A stretch of DNA of 64,000 bases from Pullulanibacillus camelliae. Lineage in GTDB: Bacteria > Bacillota > Bacilli > Bacillales > Sporolactobacillaceae. The notes under the pieces are model-generated. The model did not search any database. It had not been told where the DNA came from and worked only from the letters and a program-made list of their open reading frames with translations. Positions 1 through 8,596 of this stretch are shown piece by piece. Both the position numbers and the translations under genes were made by a program. Location of the stretch: the NCBI RefSeq assembly GCF_014642655.1, contig NZ_BMIR01000002.1, positions 1 to 64,000 on the forward strand. The letters are read 5' to 3'. Position 1 is the stretch's first letter. Each line of letters opens with the position of its first letter.

Positions 1-118
1 AACGATTAAACGGCCTTAGCCCTATGGAATATAGAACTAAAGCCGCTTAAAACTCGTTTTATTATTTTCACTGTCTACTTGACAGGGGGCACTTCAAAAA
101 TTGGTGGGTACCACTCTT

Positions 119-470
119 TTGAATTAAAAAGTATAAAATTCTGTTTGTCATCGGAATTGGCAAGGTTGATTTTCGCTACAGAACGCTTGCTTTCCTCATG
201 CCCACATGATGTGGGTAGGGTCGGCGTTGTCACAGGACGTGACGTTTTTAGCCGATCGTCCTTAGTGGCCTCAGCTCACTTTGGAGTGGACAATCTGTTT
301 TCCCAAGTATTTGTGATTAAAAGTCCCCTGTTCCTGCGTCTACGTGTATGGCTTCGAAGTCAGCTTTCTCGGAACAACTCGACGTTTATTCGTGAAGTAA
401 CGCTAGCCTCGTTCCCGAAGGCACCAGAGCGTCTTTCGCCCCAATCCACTTGAAAACCGACGAGGCTTTT
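119..470. repeat. Intergenic repeat family R1, copy a
   Basis: The first 495 bases hold no credible gene. From about 119 the sequence matches other non-coding stretches in this window (about 55480, 58630 and 61856). Shared landmarks are a GTATAAAAT-like start, TCCCAAGTATTTGTGATTAA, CCCCTGTTCCTGCGTCTAC, TCTCGGAACAAC and a final TCGTGAAGTAACGCT. The open frame through it has no ribosome binding site and its frame is not kept between copies. The function is unknown. Bases 1-118 show nothing I can name. Confidence 0.75.
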
Positions 471-495
471 GGTATTAAAACCTTGCAGTTATTGC

Positions 496-1446
496 CTAGC
501 TTTTAGTATAGGGTTCTTCCAGAGGGGCTGCTCGTCTATAGGCAGTGGGCGTGAGCCTTTTTCTTTGTCTGAAAACACGCGAAAAGGTATTAAAAGATTG
601 ATACCCCACTTCTGCAGCGATGTCTGTGACTGGCATGTCAGTTGAAAGCAAAAGGCTGCACGCGTGACGAATGCGCACTTCGTGTAAAAAGTTAATAAAG
701 TTTAAACCGACCTGACGCTTAAACTGCTCGCTTAAATAAGGCACGCTGACTTTAAATAAATCTGATAATCGTGACAGCGTGATATCCTCATTAAAATGGG
801 AATGGATATAATGAACGATTGGCCAGATCATGCCATTGGCTTGCTTGGTTGTAACCTTTGAAAGACTATTTTCTTCCTGACGCAATCGGTCAAAATGGAT
901 GAGAAGCTCGATGACTTTTGCTTTGATTAATAGATTTCGCCAAGGTGCTTTGGATTGATATTCTTGATAGATATTATCGAGGATCGCTTTAAATGGAGGA
1001 AATTGATCCTGATCCAATTGAATGAAGGAAGGGCGTTCTTCCGCGTCCATGCCATTGTACAAAAGGCGGGTAAGGCCATGATCCTTTTGTCCGGAATCCA
1101 TGATCAGCTCTAAGTCAAAATTGCAATTATATAAAATTAACGGATGGTCTGTATAAGTATGAATGTCATGAATTTGATAAGGAGAGACGAATGTAAAGGT
1201 CCCAGGACTTAACGGATGTGTTTTGCCATTAATCGTTTCGCTGCCTTCCCCTTCAAGCACCAACGAAAATTCTAAAAAGTCATGACGATGGGCTGGAAAA
1301 TAGTTATCGACATGATTGATCGATAAGTGAAAAGGAAAAGCGCTATGCACATTAGGATAATCGGATAGGTATCTAGGAATTAAAGTCATCGACGCTTTGC
1401 TCTCCTTCATCTGAAAAAATGAGAGGTTTTTCTTAATTTCTGACAC
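496..1446 (-). CDS. AraC family transcriptional regulator
   Basis: A 316-residue cytoplasmic DNA-binding regulator. The N-terminal half (about residues 45-130) looks like an AraC-type cupin sensor domain with a PAHRHDFLEFSLVLEGEG stretch. The C-terminal 100 residues form the paired helix-turn-helix of AraC/XylS proteins, with the conserved ending GYQSFNTFSRVFRQRKRLTPTAYR. It is divergent from a sugar isomerase and oxidoreductase pair and probably activates them in response to a sugar ligand. The start is uncertain. The GTG at 1446 has no clear Shine-Dalgarno sequence. An ATG at 1389, about 12 nt after AAGGAGAG, is a possible shorter start (297 residues). The family call is firm; the ligand is unknown. 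Confidence 0.9.
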   Translation of the reverse strand: MSEIKKNLSFFQMKESKASMTLIPRYLSDYPNVHSAFPFHLSINHVDNYFPAHRHDFLEFSLVLEGEGSETINGKTHPLSPGTFTFVSPYQIHDIHTYTDHPLILYNCNFDLELIMDSGQKDHGLTRLLYNGMDAEERPSFIQLDQDQFPPFKAILDNIYQEYQSKAPWRNLLIKAKVIELLIHFDRLRQEENSLSKVTTKQANGMIWPIVHYIHSHFNEDITLSRLSDLFKVSVPYLSEQFKRQVGLNFINFLHEVRIRHACSLLLSTDMPVTDIAAEVGYQSFNTFSRVFRQRKRLTPTAYRRAAPLEEPYTKS

Positions 1447-1456
1447 GCATTTTTAA

Positions 1457-1481
1457 TAAGCTTAGTTTAACATAAACTTAT
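1457..1481. promoter_or_regulatory. Inverted repeat between divergent araC-like and isomerase genes
   Basis: The 70-bp divergent gap contains AGTTTA-ACA-TAAACT (1464-1478), flanked by imperfect continuation of the dyad. This is a plausible operator for the neighbouring AraC-type regulator, but AraC proteins often bind direct repeats, so the link is only positional. Confidence 0.35.
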
Positions 1482-1516
1482 GCAGAGATTAATCGAAGGA
1501 AAAGGAGGAAGTTGAA

Positions 1517-2320
1517 ATGAAATTTGCTTTTATGACAGCTAACTATGTGGCGAGAGAACTAAATTATACCAAAAGTCTGGATTGGGGCAAGTGCCATGAA
1601 GCAACAGTGGCTGCCTTTCATGGACCAAATTTCAAATCAAAGTTTGAGGAATTGATTGCAACAGTTAAAGAATTGGGCTTCGACGCTATCGAATTGTGGG
1701 TTGCTCATCTTGATCCACTAAAAGCCACTCCAGAGATGATTGAGATCGCCAAAGGGATATTAAATGCCTATGAAATGGATGTGATCTCTTATACAGCTGG
1801 ATTCGGCTCTCCGGGGGTAACAAGGGAGGAAGCTCAGAAAATATTTGAAACAGCCAAGGCGATTGGAGCACCAGTATTAGCGCAAGGCTTCCATCCTGAT
1901 AATGGCGATATTGTTAAAGAATTTGCTGAGGCTAATCATATTTATATGGGGTTAGAAAATCACCCTGAAAAGACCCCACAGGAAGTTATAGACAAGGTTG
2001 CACCTTTTGCCCCTTGGGTAGGATCGGCCCTTGATACGGGTTGGTTTGCAACTCAAGGTTATGATCCTATTAAAGCAGTTAGAGCATTGCAGGATCATCT
2101 TGTCCATGTTCATTTAAAGGATGTGAAGGCTGCCGGCGCTCATGACACGTGTACACTGGGTGACGGCATCGTGGACATTAAGGGTGTTATGACAGAATTA
2201 AAAGCGATTGGCTATACTGGTCCGATGACAGTTGAACACGAGCCCCATTTACACGATCCAACTGAAGAGTGTAGAGAAAGCTTGAAGCGCGTACAACACT
2301 GGTGGTCTGAATTACAATAA
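1517..2320 (+). CDS. Sugar phosphate isomerase/epimerase (TIM barrel)
   Basis: A 267-residue protein of the xylose-isomerase-like TIM barrel / AP endonuclease 2 superfamily (IolE/IolI/YcjR type). Putative metal and substrate ligands sit at the expected strand ends: Glu in GLENHPEK, Asp in ALDTGW, His in HVHLKD and Glu in VEHEP near the C terminus. AAAGGAGGAAG lies just before the ATG. The next gene, 45 nt downstream, is a Gfo/Idh/MocA dehydrogenase. This pair is common in inositol and keto-sugar catabolism, where the dehydrogenase oxidises a sugar ring and the isomerase acts on the keto product. The exact substrate cannot be read from sequence. Confidence 0.87.
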   Translation: MKFAFMTANYVARELNYTKSLDWGKCHEATVAAFHGPNFKSKFEELIATVKELGFDAIELWVAHLDPLKATPEMIEIAKGILNAYEMDVISYTAGFGSPGVTREEAQKIFETAKAIGAPVLAQGFHPDNGDIVKEFAEANHIYMGLENHPEKTPQEVIDKVAPFAPWVGSALDTGWFATQGYDPIKAVRALQDHLVHVHLKDVKAAGAHDTCTLGDGIVDIKGVMTELKAIGYTGPMTVEHEPHLHDPTEECRESLKRVQHWWSELQ

Positions 2321-2365
2321 GTCAATTTATAAAATGGATAATAAAGAGTTGGAGGGAATATAAGG

Positions 2366-3439
2366 ATGTCAACACAGAAGAAAATACGTTTAGGCATGAT
2401 AGGTGCGGGATCAATTGGAAGCGTTCACATGCAAACATTTGGCAAGCTGCCTGAAGAAGCAGAATTTATTGCGGTAACAGATGTTTACATGCCTTTGGCC
2501 CAAATTGCTGCAACAACGTACAATATACCTAAGGTTTATCCAACGCCTGAAGAGCTTTTTGCTGATGAAGATGTGGATGCAGTGATTATAGGTGTACCAA
2601 ATAAATTTCATGCACCGCTGGCCGTTCAAGCGCTTAAGGCAGGAAAGCATGTTCTGGTCGAGAAGCCAATGGGCATCAATGCAGAGGCGGCAAAGGAAAT
2701 TGTCAGGGCCCAACGTAAGAATGGGAAAGTGGTAATGGTGGGTCACCAAATGCGCTGGGGATGGCAATCTAGAGCGATCAAAAGGCAGGTTGAGGCTGGG
2801 GAACTCGGTAAAATCTATAACGCAAAAACAGGCTGGTGGCGTCGTAAAGGGATTCCAGGCTGGGGAACCTGGTTTACGCAAAAAGAAGTCGCTGGTGGCG
2901 GTCCGCTCATTGATATTGGCGTGCATATGCTTGATCTCGCCTTTCATTTAATGGGAGACCCTAAGCCAGTATCTGTTTTTGGATCAACGTATGCCGAATT
3001 CGGCCCTAAGAAACGCGGCATTGGCACATGGGGCACACCCAATTGGAAAGGGTCTTATGATGTTGAGGACTTAGCCACTGCTCTCATTAAAATGGAGGAC
3101 GGCTCAACGCTTTCTCTTGAAGTAAGCTGGGCTGTTAATATGGATAGTGATAACCAACCTTTTATCCATCTCATGGGTTCAGAAGGTGGCGCCTCATTAG
3201 TTGGTGACGGGTATAAGTTCTTAACTGAAAAATTCGATCAACCTGTTGATATTGAGGGCAAACGAACGGATGAGGCAGAAGATCGTGTGTTATTGAGCCA
3301 ACATTTTCTAGAATGTGTTCGTGAAGGTAAAGAACCGATCACATCGGCAATGAGCGGTTTAAAGACCAATCTTGTCCTTGACGCTATCTTTGAATCCTCA
3401 AGAACTGGACATGAGGTTCAGCTGGATTGGAGTATTTAA
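2366..3439 (+). CDS. Gfo/Idh/MocA family NAD(P)-dependent oxidoreductase
   Basis: A 357-residue cytoplasmic sugar or polyol dehydrogenase. The N-terminal Rossmann fold begins at residue 8 with GMIGAGSIGSVH (GxGxxG type). The conserved Lys of the family motif is in VLVEKPMG (about residue 95). The catalytic His region is GGGPLIDIGVHMLDLAFHLMG (about residue 175), the usual Asp-x-x-x-His arrangement. GGAGGG precedes the ATG at good spacing. It forms a two-gene operon with the isomerase upstream and ends ahead of a strong terminator. The substrate is likely an inositol-like or hexose compound; the family is too broad to say more. Confidence 0.9.
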   Translation: MSTQKKIRLGMIGAGSIGSVHMQTFGKLPEEAEFIAVTDVYMPLAQIAATTYNIPKVYPTPEELFADEDVDAVIIGVPNKFHAPLAVQALKAGKHVLVEKPMGINAEAAKEIVRAQRKNGKVVMVGHQMRWGWQSRAIKRQVEAGELGKIYNAKTGWWRRKGIPGWGTWFTQKEVAGGGPLIDIGVHMLDLAFHLMGDPKPVSVFGSTYAEFGPKKRGIGTWGTPNWKGSYDVEDLATALIKMEDGSTLSLEVSWAVNMDSDNQPFIHLMGSEGGASLVGDGYKFLTEKFDQPVDIEGKRTDEAEDRVLLSQHFLECVREGKEPITSAMSGLKTNLVLDAIFESSRTGHEVQLDWSI

Positions 3440-3610
3440 GCGTAGGGTGGTTCACTTTTGCTTGAGTATATTGAGGAAAGTTCAAGGTTGGGCTAAATTG
3501 TCAGAATTATACGGAGTAAAGTCTTAGTTTTTCCTATACTTTGTCACGTATTTACCTAAGCAAAAGTCTATACTTTCCCAAAAGTTATAAATAAAAATCG
3601 GAATTATTCT

Positions 3611-3664
3611 AAACTGCACCCCAATTGTTAGATGTCTATAACAACTGAAGGTGCAGTTTTTCTA
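3611..3664 (+). terminator. Rho-independent terminator after the oxidoreductase gene
   Basis: AAACTGCACC pairs with GGTGCAGTTT, with an inner GTTA/TAAC stem, followed by a T run. It lies in the 475-nt gap 3440-3914. The rest of that gap is AT-rich, with a small palindrome ATTCATGATAATGAAT at 3691-3706 and the promoter below. Confidence 0.85.
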
Positions 3665-3854
3665 TGAGCATACCCACTCTTATAAGCTTAATTCATGATA
3701 ATGAATAATAAATAATGGAATGCTAGTGATTAGACTTATAAATAATGTTAATGCATTCTTCTAAGACGTTAAAAATAGCATTAGTCGTTTTATTTAAAAA
3801 TTAATATTAGAGTATAAGTTCAGTAAATTATTAATAAACATCATAATCTTTATT

Positions 3855-3883
3855 TACAAAAAACTAACGATGTGCTATATTGA
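3855..3883 (+). promoter_or_regulatory. Sigma-A promoter for the GntR-PTS operon
   Basis: TTTACA (3855-3860), a 17-nt spacer and TATATT (3878-3883) lie about 30 nt before the regulator's start codon. They match the vegetative consensus well. The regulator probably controls its own operon from here. Confidence 0.65.
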
Positions 3884-3914
3884 TTATAATGAATTTAGCA
3901 TTGGAGGGCCCACA

Positions 3915-4685
3915 ATGCCAAAAAAATTAAAAAGAGAATCCAAAATGCCGCTTTATAAGCAGTTGAAGGAACAATTGATGACATTTATTTCAGAAAATTT
4001 GAAACCGGGTGATATGTTACCTGTTGAATCTGAAATAGAAAAGAAATACGGCGTGAGTCGAGTTACTGTTAGAAAGACTATTGAAGAATTAGTAACTGAT
4101 GGAATAGTTGTGAAGTATCAAGGAAGGGGGACATTTGTTCAATCAAAAAAAATTATTCAAGATGTTGGTAAAATAACGAGTTGGACCGAAGAGATGCGAA
4201 TAAAAGGAAAGAAATCACAATCAATTAATGTTTCACTTACAGAAATCAGTCCAACAAAAAAGTTAGCAAAAAAGCTTCAGTTAAACCATGCTGAAAAGGT
4301 CATTCGACTTAAAAGGACACGTTTAGTTGATGGAGAGCCTATCGTTATTATGATCAACTATTTGTGCGCTTCAATGATCCCTGATTTTATAGAAAAGGGA
4401 CTCACATCGGAATCATTATATGAAACGCTAGAAAAAGAATATGGCATCATTATTGAAGAAGCAACTGAATTGGTTAAGGCGAGAGAAGCAACAGATTTAG
4501 AGGCTTTAGAATTAAATCTTGAACCGTATTCACCTGTATTTCATATTACGCGTTTATCCTATTTAGATGGACTTCCATTTGAAGTTGTAGAAATGACAAG
4601 TCGACCCGATCGATATGAATATCATATTCAACTATCTGGTCGAAACAAAGAGAGAGTGATTTTAGCAGAAAGAGAGGATGAATAA
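3915..4685 (+). CDS. GntR/HutC family repressor with UTRA effector domain
   Basis: A 256-residue regulator. Residues about 10-75 are a GntR winged helix (PLYKQLKEQLM, then YGVSRVTVRKTIEELVTDGI, then GRGTFV). Residues about 95-240 are the UTRA ligand-binding fold, ending in HITRLSYLDGLPFEVVEM. The start at 3915 is chosen because GGAGGG lies 6 nt before it; the open frame extends 45 nt upstream without a ribosome site. It is the first gene of a PTS catabolic operon and slightly overlaps or abuts the IIA gene. By analogy with family members it would respond to a phosphorylated sugar. The specific effector is unknown. Confidence 0.9.
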   Translation: MPKKLKRESKMPLYKQLKEQLMTFISENLKPGDMLPVESEIEKKYGVSRVTVRKTIEELVTDGIVVKYQGRGTFVQSKKIIQDVGKITSWTEEMRIKGKKSQSINVSLTEISPTKKLAKKLQLNHAEKVIRLKRTRLVDGEPIVIMINYLCASMIPDFIEKGLTSESLYETLEKEYGIIIEEATELVKAREATDLEALELNLEPYSPVFHITRLSYLDGLPFEVVEMTSRPDRYEYHIQLSGRNKERVILAEREDE

Positions 4686-4686
4686 T

Positions 4687-5115
4687 ATGCTACAAGTTAA
4701 AAAGGAAATGGTAATCATAAATGAAAAGGCAATTTCTGCAGAGGAAGCGATTCGTAAAGCAGGGAAGCTTTTAGTGGATGCAGGTAAGGTAAGTTTTAAC
4801 TATGTCGATGCAATGGTGAAGGGATATAAAGAAATAGGACCTTATATTGTTTTGGGGCCACATATAGCGATCCCTCATGCCCGACCCGAATATGGTGTGT
4901 ATGAACAATGTCTTTCAATGGTCTTATTAGAAGATCCTGTGAGCTTTGGCCACCCTACAAATGATCCTGTAAAACTTGTTTGTGCAATTGGGGGAACAGA
5001 TAATGAAAGTCACATTAATATGTTGAGAGAATTATCTACAGTTTTAGGAGATCCAGAAAAAATTTATGGATTGATGAATGCCAGGGATTACAATGAATTT
5101 GTTTCCTATTTATAG
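4687..5115 (+). CDS. PTS system EIIA component, fructose/mannitol-ascorbate type
   Basis: A 142-residue cytoplasmic phosphocarrier that passes phosphate from HPr to EIIB. The active-site His is in HIAIPHARPE (about residue 60), the signature of EIIA type-2 domains. The start at 4687 (MLQVKK) sits 9 nt after GAGAGG; an in-frame ATG at 4678 would have no spacing. Its neighbours are separate IIB and IIC genes of the ascorbate (Ula/Sga) class, so the transporter is split into single-domain proteins. Confidence is high for the component and moderate for the substrate class. Confidence 0.9.
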   Translation: MLQVKKEMVIINEKAISAEEAIRKAGKLLVDAGKVSFNYVDAMVKGYKEIGPYIVLGPHIAIPHARPEYGVYEQCLSMVLLEDPVSFGHPTNDPVKLVCAIGGTDNESHINMLRELSTVLGDPEKIYGLMNARDYNEFVSYL

Positions 5116-5165
5116 AAACCATTGCAATAAACACATAATTTTTATTATTAAAAGGGGTGTTTGTA

Positions 5166-5441
5166 ATGAGAGTTGTTACCGTTTGTGGCATGGGGTTTGG
5201 AACGAGTTTAATGCTGTTGATGGACATTCAAGCCATCGCACAAAAGCATGGATTTTCTGTAGAAGGCGAAGCGGTTGATTTAGGTTCGGCTAAGGGGAAA
5301 ACTTGTGACTTTATGGTGGCCTCAAGTGAAATCGCTTCCGAATTATCAGGTGAAGCTGTACATGTCATATCAATTAATAATTTACTTGATAAAAAAGAAA
5401 TTGAAGAAAAAGTTATGCCGATTATACGGCAGATGACTTAA
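5166..5441 (+). CDS. PTS system EIIB component, ascorbate (SgaB/UlaB) type
   Basis: A 91-residue cytoplasmic phosphotransferase domain. The phosphorylated Cys is in the N-terminal loop VCGMGFGTSL, typical of the lactose/ascorbate IIB fold. The start at 5166 is supported by AAGGGG about 9 nt upstream; the frame could open 9 nt earlier. The stop is directly followed by the IIC gene. Length is normal for the family. Confidence 0.9.
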   Translation: MRVVTVCGMGFGTSLMLLMDIQAIAQKHGFSVEGEAVDLGSAKGKTCDFMVASSEIASELSGEAVHVISINNLLDKKEIEEKVMPIIRQMT

Positions 5442-5459
5442 GTGCTGGAGGGGAGAACT

Positions 5460-6728
5460 ATGTTACATTTTATCGTGTCATTTTTAACAAATCCAGCAAT
5501 TATCTTGGGCATTGTGGCTGCTATAGGGCTTATAGCTTTGAAAAAATCCATTTCAGATATTATTAAAGGAACATTAAAGACAGTTTTTGGGTTTCTAATT
5601 TTACAAGCAGGTTCAAATCTTATTATAACAACTTTGACACCTTTCAGTCAAATGTTTACGGATGCTTTTGGATTGACTGGAGTAGTCGCAGAAGATAATT
5701 CTTTAGTGGCTGCTGTCCAGACGATTTTAGGTACGGAGACAGCGCTTATTTTGGCTTTTTCATTTTTAATTAACTTATTACTTGCTCGATTTACTCCTTG
5801 GAAATACATTTTTTTAACGGGTCATATGATGTTTTCATTTGCTGGAACAATGGCGATTTTATTTGATCAAATGGGCTTTTCAAGTGTTTGGACGGTCATT
5901 CTCGGATCTGTTGTACAAGGGATTTCAATGGTTGCATTTCCGGCATTTGCTCAGCCTTTTGTTCGTAAGGTTATTGGAAATGATCAAGTGGCGTTTGGGT
6001 TTTGGGGGAGTTCATGGATTGCGCTCTGTGGTTGGATTGGTGGAAAGCTTGGAAATAAAGAAAAATCAAGTGAAGATATAAAGGTTCCTAAGTCTATTGA
6101 TTTCTTAAAAGATATGTCGATATTGATGGGAATCATTATGGTCATTATTTTTGTTGTCACTTCCTTCTTTGTGGATCCACATCAGATGACTAAGATATCT
6201 GGCGGTGATAACTATGTCCTCTTTTCCATTATTCAAGGTTTAACCTTTGTTGCTGGTATTCTAGTGTTGTTGCAAGGTGTGAGGATGTTTCTCGGCGAAA
6301 TTGTTCCAGCATTTAAAGGGATTGGAGAGAAAATTGTCCCGGGTGCTCGGCCTGCTTTAGATGTGCCTATTTTCTATTCTTATGCACCTGTTGGGGTCAC
6401 TCTAGGTTTTTTATCTGCTATGGTAGGTGGATTGATTGTTACCTTTATATCCAGTATATTACCTGTTTCTGTTTTACCTTCAGTCATTGGTCTCTTCTTT
6501 ATGGGCGGTGCAGCAGGTGTTTTTGGAAATATTTTTGGTGGACGTCGCGGAGCAATCATTGCCGGATTTTTATTAGGATTAACTTTCTCACTTTTGGTGG
6601 CGTTAGCATATCCTTTGCTTGATGTATCAGGATATGGAGTGAAAGGATTATGGTTTGCTTCACCTGATGCTATCATTGTTGTCATTATTGTTAGATTAAT
6701 AGGTGTGTTGTTCGGCATCCATTTATAG
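5460..6728 (+). CDS. PTS system EIIC component, ascorbate-type permease (UlaA/SgaT family)
   Basis: A 422-residue integral membrane permease with roughly ten hydrophobic segments, opening LHFIVSFLTNPAIILGIVAA. UlaA-like features include the early AIGLIALKKSISDIIKGTLK loop and the later GGRRGAIIAGFLLGL segment. GGAGGGGA lies 5-6 nt before the ATG at 5460. It works with the IIA and IIB genes upstream to import and phosphorylate a sugar acid or lactone. Because the downstream enzymes differ from the ula pathway (no UlaD/E/F relatives), the substrate is probably not L-ascorbate itself. Confidence 0.9.
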   Translation: MLHFIVSFLTNPAIILGIVAAIGLIALKKSISDIIKGTLKTVFGFLILQAGSNLIITTLTPFSQMFTDAFGLTGVVAEDNSLVAAVQTILGTETALILAFSFLINLLLARFTPWKYIFLTGHMMFSFAGTMAILFDQMGFSSVWTVILGSVVQGISMVAFPAFAQPFVRKVIGNDQVAFGFWGSSWIALCGWIGGKLGNKEKSSEDIKVPKSIDFLKDMSILMGIIMVIIFVVTSFFVDPHQMTKISGGDNYVLFSIIQGLTFVAGILVLLQGVRMFLGEIVPAFKGIGEKIVPGARPALDVPIFYSYAPVGVTLGFLSAMVGGLIVTFISSILPVSVLPSVIGLFFMGGAAGVFGNIFGGRRGAIIAGFLLGLTFSLLVALAYPLLDVSGYGVKGLWFASPDAIIVVIIVRLIGVLFGIHL

Positions 6729-6793
6729 AAGGTTAAACGACAATGGTATTGCGTTGCCTTAAGTAATGAATACAAATAGGGAGTTGCTTAATA

Positions 6794-7708
6794 ATGAAGA
6801 AAGTAAGAACTGTTTTAGGAGATATTGCAGCAGAGGAGCTTGGTTTTACCTATAGTCATGAACATCTTTGGTGTTCCCCGCCTCCATCGCAAAAAGATCG
6901 TGATTATGAATTAACAAATTATGAGGCTTCTATGCAAGAGCTCAAACGTTTTAAAGAAGCAGGAGGAGAATCACTTGTTGACGCTTCAACATTAGATTAT
7001 GGGCGCAATGGGGGAAAGCTTAAGAGGATGGCCGAAGACACAGGAGTCAATGTGGTTGGTGTTTCTGGTTTTAATAAACATATCTATTTTCCAGCATGGA
7101 TTACTTTTGATTCCATTGATCAAATTAAGGACCGTTTAGTCCGTGATATTGAGCAAGGAATGGACGGGACTTCAGCTAAAGCAGGATTTTTAAAATCTGG
7201 TTCCTGGTACAACCTTATCCATCCTTTGGAGGAAAAAGTGACTCGGGCTGTTGCCCGTGCACAATTAGAAACGGGTGCCCCAATCTGGCTGCATACCGAA
7301 GCTGGCACAATGGGGATGGAAATGCTAGATATTCTTGAAGAGGAAGGTGTCGATCTGACTAAGGTTGCTGTCGGACATAGTGATCGAAATGCCGATCCAT
7401 ATTACCATTTACAATTAGCTGGCCGAGGAGCTTATGTTCAATTTGATGGCATTGGAAAAATAAAATATTATCCGGATAGTATTCGCGTTGAATGTATTAA
7501 GAATCTATTAAAACATGGCCATTCTGATCAGCTAATGATTTCTGGCGATATGGGGAGACAAAGCTACCTTAAGTCTTACGGTGGCGGGCCTGGGTTTGAA
7601 TATATCATTAAAAAATTTATACCGAGATTACTAGATCAAGGCATTACCCAAGAACAAATTGATACAATTTTTGTGAAAAATCCAGCGCGTTGGTTAGCTC
7701 AGTTTTAA
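6794..7708 (+). CDS. Phosphotriesterase-related protein, probable phospho-sugar lactonase
   Basis: A 304-residue amidohydrolase-superfamily TIM barrel. Metal-ligand motifs are visible: HEH in TYSHEHLWC (residues about 19-24), His in IWLHTEAGT (about 168), His in VAVGHSDRN (about 195) and Asp in MISGDMGRQ (about 252). Relatives sitting beside ascorbate-type PTS genes in Mycoplasma hydrolyse pentono-1,4-lactone-5-phosphates. That makes a lactonase acting on the PTS product the best inference here. Organophosphate hydrolysis is unlikely. It sits 65 nt after the IIC gene, with GGGAG before the start. Confidence 0.8.
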   Translation: MKKVRTVLGDIAAEELGFTYSHEHLWCSPPPSQKDRDYELTNYEASMQELKRFKEAGGESLVDASTLDYGRNGGKLKRMAEDTGVNVVGVSGFNKHIYFPAWITFDSIDQIKDRLVRDIEQGMDGTSAKAGFLKSGSWYNLIHPLEEKVTRAVARAQLETGAPIWLHTEAGTMGMEMLDILEEEGVDLTKVAVGHSDRNADPYYHLQLAGRGAYVQFDGIGKIKYYPDSIRVECIKNLLKHGHSDQLMISGDMGRQSYLKSYGGGPGFEYIIKKFIPRLLDQGITQEQIDTIFVKNPARWLAQF

Positions 7709-7771
7709 AAATAAGCAATTTTATATGGTGCAGAAAATACAAACCACCTAACCTCGGGGAGGGGGAGACAG

Positions 7772-8530
7772 ATGGAACACATCCATGAATTAATGACAAT
7801 GACTCGAGACGAGGTAGAGGAAGCGGTTAAGACCTTTCCAGTTGCAGTTCTTCCGCTAGGGGCAACAGAACAGCATGGACACCATCTTCCTATGGGAGTA
7901 GATATCTTTCTCGCGGAAGCCCTTGCTAAACAAGTTTGTCAAGAAACAGGGGCACTTTTACTTCCATCGATACCATTTGGATATTCCTGGGTATGGAGAG
8001 ATATTCCGGGTACTATTACACTACAACAGCACCATGTAGAGGATTTGATTAAAGATGTTGCGCATAGTGTAGCACGATATGGTATTAAATTACTTGTTTT
8101 AATCAACGGTCATGATTCAAATAAAACCAGCATGAAATATGCGACTAGAGAGCTAGTAGATGAAATTGATATGCCTGTTGTTTATCTCTTCTATCCTGAT
8201 TTAGATAAAACGCTCTCTGAAAATTGTAATTCATCTACTTGGCATGGTATGATCCATGCTTGTGAATTTGAAACATCCCTTATGCTAGCAGTTAATGAGC
8301 GGCTGGTGGATATGGAGAAAGCGGTTAAAGAATATCCAAAACAACCTGATCTATATGGGAAATCCTCAATATCATTAGGAACATTAAGCCAAAGTGGTGT
8401 TTTTGGAGATGCGACACAAGCGACTAAGGAAAAGGGAGAAAAGATGTTCAAGCAGTTTACGGATAAAATGAGCGCTCTAGTTAAAGAAGCCTGTGAGGAA
8501 TTTAATATAAAATCTAAATACGAGTGCTAG
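7772..8530 (+). CDS. Creatininase family amidohydrolase
   Basis: A 252-residue metal-dependent hydrolase. Family motifs are LPLGATEQHGHHLPMGVD (residues about 27-44, metal ligands Glu, His and Asp) and LINGHDSNK (about 110, the NGHGGN-like motif). Glu in IHACEFETSL supplies a later ligand. A strong GGGGAGGGGGAG precedes the ATG. Family members cleave cyclic amides (creatinine) or act in riboflavin and mycofactocin pathways. Here, between a lactonase-like protein and a KDPG-type aldolase, it probably opens a ring or removes an amide in the sugar-acid pathway. The reaction is unknown. Confidence 0.82.
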   Translation: MEHIHELMTMTRDEVEEAVKTFPVAVLPLGATEQHGHHLPMGVDIFLAEALAKQVCQETGALLLPSIPFGYSWVWRDIPGTITLQQHHVEDLIKDVAHSVARYGIKLLVLINGHDSNKTSMKYATRELVDEIDMPVVYLFYPDLDKTLSENCNSSTWHGMIHACEFETSLMLAVNERLVDMEKAVKEYPKQPDLYGKSSISLGTLSQSGVFGDATQATKEKGEKMFKQFTDKMSALVKEACEEFNIKSKYEC

Positions 8531-8596
8531 GAATGCTGTGCCAGTGCTATGGATAAAAATATTCAAGTCTTCTCAAAGTAAAGAAGGAGATTAAAA

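Noticed and set aside
60-100. ACTGTCTACTTGACAGGGGG as a possible insertion-sequence end
   Set aside because: It resembles ends I associate with some Firmicutes elements, but there is no second end, transposase remnant or target duplication in the window.
79-453. A 124-codon open frame at the left end
   Set aside because: It lies in an R1 repeat, has no ribosome binding site, and other copies of the repeat do not keep the frame.
2411-2947. 178-codon frame opposite the Gfo/Idh gene
   Set aside because: It is antisense to a well-supported dehydrogenase, with Cys/His-rich low-likelihood composition and no ribosome site.
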